64,000 bases of DNA from Osmia lignaria lignaria (lineage: Eukaryota; Arthropoda; Insecta; Hymenoptera; Megachilidae). The translations under genes and the position numbers were made by a program. The stretch is taken from NCBI RefSeq assembly GCF_051020975.1, contig NC_135035.1, positions 1,426,001-1,490,000 on the forward strand, written 5' to 3'. Below are positions 59,901 through 64,000 of this stretch, one piece after another; the stretch's first letter is position 1, and each line of letters starts with the position of its first letter. The notes beneath the pieces were generated by a model. The model saw nothing but the letters and a program-made list of their open reading frames with translations, was not told the DNA's origin and searched no databases.

Positions 59901-60484
59901 ACATTAACAACAACATCATTCATGCTATAGCTAAATTGGATATAATGTAATATACTGATCCCTGCCCACAGATCAATGTACCTACATTTAAAAACAATAT
60001 CATTAGTACTATATCTACATTGGATATAATGTAATACACTGATACCTGCCCACAGTTCAATATAACTATATTTCATAACAATATCATTAGTACTATATCC
60101 ACATCATATATAATGTAATATACTGATTACTTCCCACAGATCAATGTACATTTAACAACAGCATCATTCATACTATGTCTACATTGGATATAATGTAATA
60201 ATCTGATCCCTTCCCACAGATCAATGTACATATAATAACAATATCATTATTACTATAACTACACTAGATATAATGTAATATACTGATTCCTTCCCTCAGA
60301 TCAATGTACATTTAATATCGATATCATTATTACTATTTCTACATTATATATAATGTAATATACTGATCCCTTCCCACAGGTCAATGTACATACAATAGCA
60401 AAATCGTTATTACTATATCTACATTAGGTATAATGTAATGTATTTACTACATCCTACAGATCATTGTACATTTAATAACATCAT
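50907..60484. repeat. 9,578-bp super-HOR, copy 2
   Basis: Same order as copy 1: alpha 2,677 (50,907), beta 2,677 (53,584), and beta plus tail 4,224 (56,261). In stretches compared base by base I saw only isolated substitutions from copy 1: T at 51,606 (G at 42,028), C at 54,503 (G at 44,925) and C at 55,637 (T at 46,059). I did not compare every base. Such similarity over 9.6 kb points to very recent amplification. Confidence 0.92.
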
Positions 60485-63400
60485 TCATGCTATAGCTAAA
60501 TTGGATATAATGTAATATACTGATTCCTGCCCACAGATCAATGTACCTACATTTAATAACAATATCATTAGTACTATATCTACATTAGGTATAATGTAAT
60601 ATACTGATCCCTGCCCACAGATCAATGTACCTACATTTAATAACAATATCATTAGTACTATATCTACATTAGATATAATGTAATATACTGATCCCTGCCC
60701 ACAGTTCAATGTAACTATATTTAATAACAATATCATTAGTACTATATCCACATCATATATAATGTAATATACTGATCCTCCCCACAGATCAATGTACATT
60801 TAACAACAGCATCATTCATACTATGTCTACATTGGACATAATGTAATATACTGATTCCTTCCCACAGATCAATGTACATTAAATAACAACATTATTCATA
60901 CTATATCTACACTAGGTATAATGTAACATAGTGATTACATCCCACAGATCAATGTACATTAAATAACAACATCATTCATACTATAACTACATTGGATATA
61001 ATGTAATATACTGATCCCTTCCCACAGATCAATGTACATATAATAGGAACATCGTTATTACTATATCTACATTAGGTATAATGTAATGTATTAACTACAT
61101 CCTATAGATCATTGTACATTTAATAACATCATTCATGCTATAGCTAAATTGGATATAATGTAATATACTGATCCTTTCCCACATATCAAGGTAGCTACAT
61201 TTAATAACATTATCATTAATAGTATATCTACATGAGATATAATGTTATATACTGATCCCTGCCCACAGATCAATGTACCTACATTAAATAACAATATCAT
61301 TAGTACTATATCTACATTAGATATAATGTAATTTACTGATCCCTGCCCACAGATCAATGTACCTACATTTAATAACAATATCATTAGTACTATATCTACA
61401 TTAGATATAATGTAATATACTGATCCCTTCCCACAGATCAAGGTATCTACATTTAACAACAATATCATTATTACTATATCTACACTAGATATAATGCAAT
61501 ATACGGATTCCTTCCCACAGATCAATGTACATTTAACAACAACATCATTCATACTATATCTACATTGGATATAATGTAATATACTGATCCCTGCCCACCG
61601 TTCAATGTACCTATATTTAATAATAATATCATTAGTACTACATCCACATCATATATAATGTAATATACTGATTCCTTCCCACAGATCAATGTACATTAAC
61701 AACAACATCATTCATGCCATAGCTAAATTGGATATAATGTAATATACTGATCCCTGCCCACAGATCCATGTACCTACATTTAATAACAATATCATTAGTA
61801 CTATATCTACATTAGATATAATGTAATATACTGATCCCTGCCCACAGTTCAATGTAACTATATTTAATAACAATATCATTAGTACTATATCCACATCATA
61901 TATAAGGTAATATACTGATTCCTCCCCACAGATCAATGTACATTTAACAACAGCATCATTCATACTATGTCTACATTGGATATAATGTAATATATTGATC
62001 CCTTCCCACAGATCAATGTACATTAAATAACAACATAATTCATACTATATCTACACTAGGTATAATGTAACATAGTGATTACATCCCACAGATCAATGTA
62101 CATTTAATAACAACATCATTCATACTATAACTACACTGGATATAATGTAATATACGGATTCCTTCCCACGGATCAATGTACATTTAATAACAACATCATT
62201 CATACCATATCTGCATTGGATATAATGTAATATACTGATCCCTTCTCACAGGTCAATGTACATACAATAGCAAAATCGTTATTACTATATCTACATTACG
62301 TATAATGTAATCTAGTGACTACATCCCACAGATCATTGTACGTTTAATAACAACATCATTCATACTATATCTGCATTGGATATAATGTAATATACTGATC
62401 CCTTCCCACAGGTCAATGTACATACAATAGCAAAATCGTTATTACTATATCTACATTAGGTATAATGTAATGTATTTACTACATCCAACAGATCATTGTA
62501 CATTTAATAACATCATTCATGCTATAGCTAAATTGGATATAATGTAATATACTCACCCCTTCCCACAGATCAAGGTACCTACATTTAATAACAATATCAT
62601 TATTACTACATCTACATTAGATATAAAGTAATATACTAATCCCTGCCCACAGTTCAATGTACCTATATTTAATAATAATATCATTAGTACTACATCCACA
62701 TCATATATAATGTAATATACTGATTCCTTCCCACAGATCAACGTAGATTTAATAACAACATCATTCATACTATATCAGCACTAGGTATAATGTAATATAG
62801 TGATCACATCCCACAGATCAAGGTACATTTAATAACAACATCGTTCATACTATATCTACATTGGATATAATGTAATATACTGATCCCTTCCCACAGATCA
62901 ATGTACATTTAGTAACACCATCATTCATACTATATCTACACTGGATATAATACAATATACGGATTCCTCCCCACAGATCAATGTACATTTCAAAACAACA
63001 TCATTCATACTATATCTGCATTGGATATAATGTAATATACTGATCCCTTCCCACAGGTCAATGTACATACAATAGCAAAATCGTTATTACTATATCTACA
63101 TTAGGTATAATGTAATGTATTTACTACATCCAACAGATCATTGTACATTTAATAACATCATTCATGCTATAGCTAAATTGGATATAATGTAATATACTGA
63201 TTCCTGCCCACAGATCAATGTACCTACATTTAATAACAATATCATTAGTACTATATCTACATTAGGTATAATGTAATATACTGATCCCTGCCCACAGATC
63301 AATGTACCTACATTTAATAACAATATCATTAGTACTATATCTACATTAGATATAATGTAATATACTGATCCCTGCCCACAGTTCAATGTAACTATATTTA

Positions 63401-64000
63401 ATAACAATATCATTAGTACTATATCCACATCATATATAATGTAATATACTGATCCTCTCCACAGATCAATGTACATTTAACAACAGCATCATTCATACTA
63501 TGTCTACATTGGACATAATGTAATATACTGATTACTTCCCACAGATCAATGTACATTAAATAACAACATTATTCATACTATATCTACACTAGGTATAATG
63601 TAACATAGTGATTACATCCCACAGATCAATGTACATTAAATAACAACATCATTCATACTATAACTACATTGGATATAATGTAATATACTGATCCCTTCCC
63701 ACAGATCAATGTACATATAATAGGAACATCGTTATTACTATATCTACATTAGGTATAATGTAATGTATTAACTACATCCTATAGATCATTGTACATTTAA
63801 TAACATCATTCATGCTATAGCTAAATTGGATATAATGTAATATACTGATCCTTTCCCACAGATCAAGGTAGCTACATTTAATAACATTATCATTAATACT
63901 ATATCTACATGAGATATAATGTTATATACTGATCCCTGCCCACAGATCAATGTACCTACATTAAATAACAATATCATTAGTACTATATCTACATTAGATA
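60485..64000. repeat. 9,578-bp super-HOR, copy 3 (cut by window end)
   Basis: An alpha sub-unit (60,485-63,161) is followed by the first 839 bp of the next sub-unit. It shares T at 61,184 with copy 2 (51,606) but not with copy 1. It has a private C at 61,718 (T at 52,140). The sub-unit starting at 63,162 is not a plain beta: it starts with alpha-like bases and becomes beta-like (see findings). The array clearly continues beyond the window. Confidence 0.9.

Larger units (their letters stand above)
1..64000. repeat. Continuous tandem satellite array, basic monomer about 80 bp
   Basis: The whole window is built from one related monomer family, always in the same orientation. I saw no inverted block and no unique insertion. 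Recognisable landmarks recur about every 80 bases: TTCCCACAGATC (or GCCCACAG, ATCCCACAG), AATGTACATT, TAGTACTATATC and ACATTxGATATAATGT. Exact monomer lengths can be read where landmarks repeat: 518-597 is 80 bp, 598-648 is 51 bp, 41,312-41,388 is 77 bp and 41,389-41,472 is 84 bp. A representative monomer has 20 G+C in 80 bases. No stretch of 300 bases falls outside the repeat, so there is no intergenic space to describe. Such arrays are known from eukaryotic heterochromatin; the chromosomal location here is inference. Confidence 0.97.
24221..64000. repeat. Family B satellite domain, second and larger block
   Basis: Monomers are of the 80-, 84- and 77-bp classes described for the first B block. 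I found no 51-bp monomer from about 24,220 to the end. The 77-bp marker monomer carrying TACTCACCCC occurs at about 25,036, 26,091, 30,646, 33,323, 38,199, 43,396, 46,073, 48,750, 52,974, 55,651, 58,328 and 62,552 (also 18,360 and 19,966 in the first block). The spacing shows irregular order on the left and strict order on the right. Confidence 0.92.

Noticed and set aside
1..64000. CRISPR array
   Set aside because: A conserved box of about 20 bases every 80 bases looks superficially like repeats and spacers. The intervening 60 bases are themselves homologous from monomer to monomer, so there are no unique spacers, and no cas genes are present.
1..64000. Telomeric or subtelomeric hexamer repeats
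   Set aside because: I saw no run of TTAGGG or related hexamers. CATTAGGTATAATG in family B is a monomer variant, not a telomere motif.

Overview
This 64 kb window looks like satellite DNA from end to end. I found no gene, RNA gene, transposon or unique spacer. A monomer of about 80 bp is repeated head to tail in one orientation, giving roughly 800 copies (window length divided by mean monomer length). One representative A/T-rich monomer has 20 G+C in 80 bases. The organism is not identifiable from the sequence and I do not recognise the family by name. Long, hierarchically organised, gene-free arrays of this kind are typical of eukaryotic centromeric, pericentromeric, subtelomeric or sex-chromosome heterochromatin. 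No bacterial or viral gene signal is present.

Monomer. The unit carries a relatively G/C-rich box (TTCCCACAGATC or a close variant), then a 10-bp palindrome AATGTACATT at the phase chosen here as the monomer junction, then TAGTACTA and the dyad ACATTA-GATA-TAATGT or variants. Length classes are 80 bp (commonest), 84 bp (four extra bases after AATGTAC), 77 bp (a GCTATAGCTAAATTGG type) and 51 bp (lacks the box).

Layout. (1) 1-17,940, family A: 80-bp and 51-bp monomers, irregular up to about 4,336, then a 6,777-bp direct tandem duplication (4,337-11,113 and 11,114-17,890) that contains an older internal 1.2-kb duplication. (2) 17,941-20,925, family B: 80/84/77-bp monomers with a duplicated segment at 1,606-bp offset. 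(3) 20,926-24,220, family C: an A-like island with a 1,427-bp higher-order repeat (HOR) in two full copies and one rearranged partial copy. (4) 24,221-64,000, family B again: irregular until about 30,290, then increasingly regular. From 41,329 the array is a 9,578-bp super-HOR made of two 2,677-bp units (33 monomers each) and one 4,224-bp unit (52 monomers). Two copies are complete and the third is cut by the window end. Sampled comparison of the two full copies showed only isolated substitutions.

Open reading frames of 60-139 codons occur only on the minus strand. They are best explained by the repeat: 84 is a multiple of three, so runs of 84-bp monomers stay open and read as a 28-residue repeat. 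I do not call any of them a gene. The interest lies in the nested duplication history, chimeric units, monomer deletions, the short monomers lacking the box, and a CSL/RBPJ-like 8-mer within that box. No system beyond the satellite architecture is supported. All boundaries and counts were obtained by eye; segment edges are good to about one monomer, while offsets quoted between copies come from matching landmarks.
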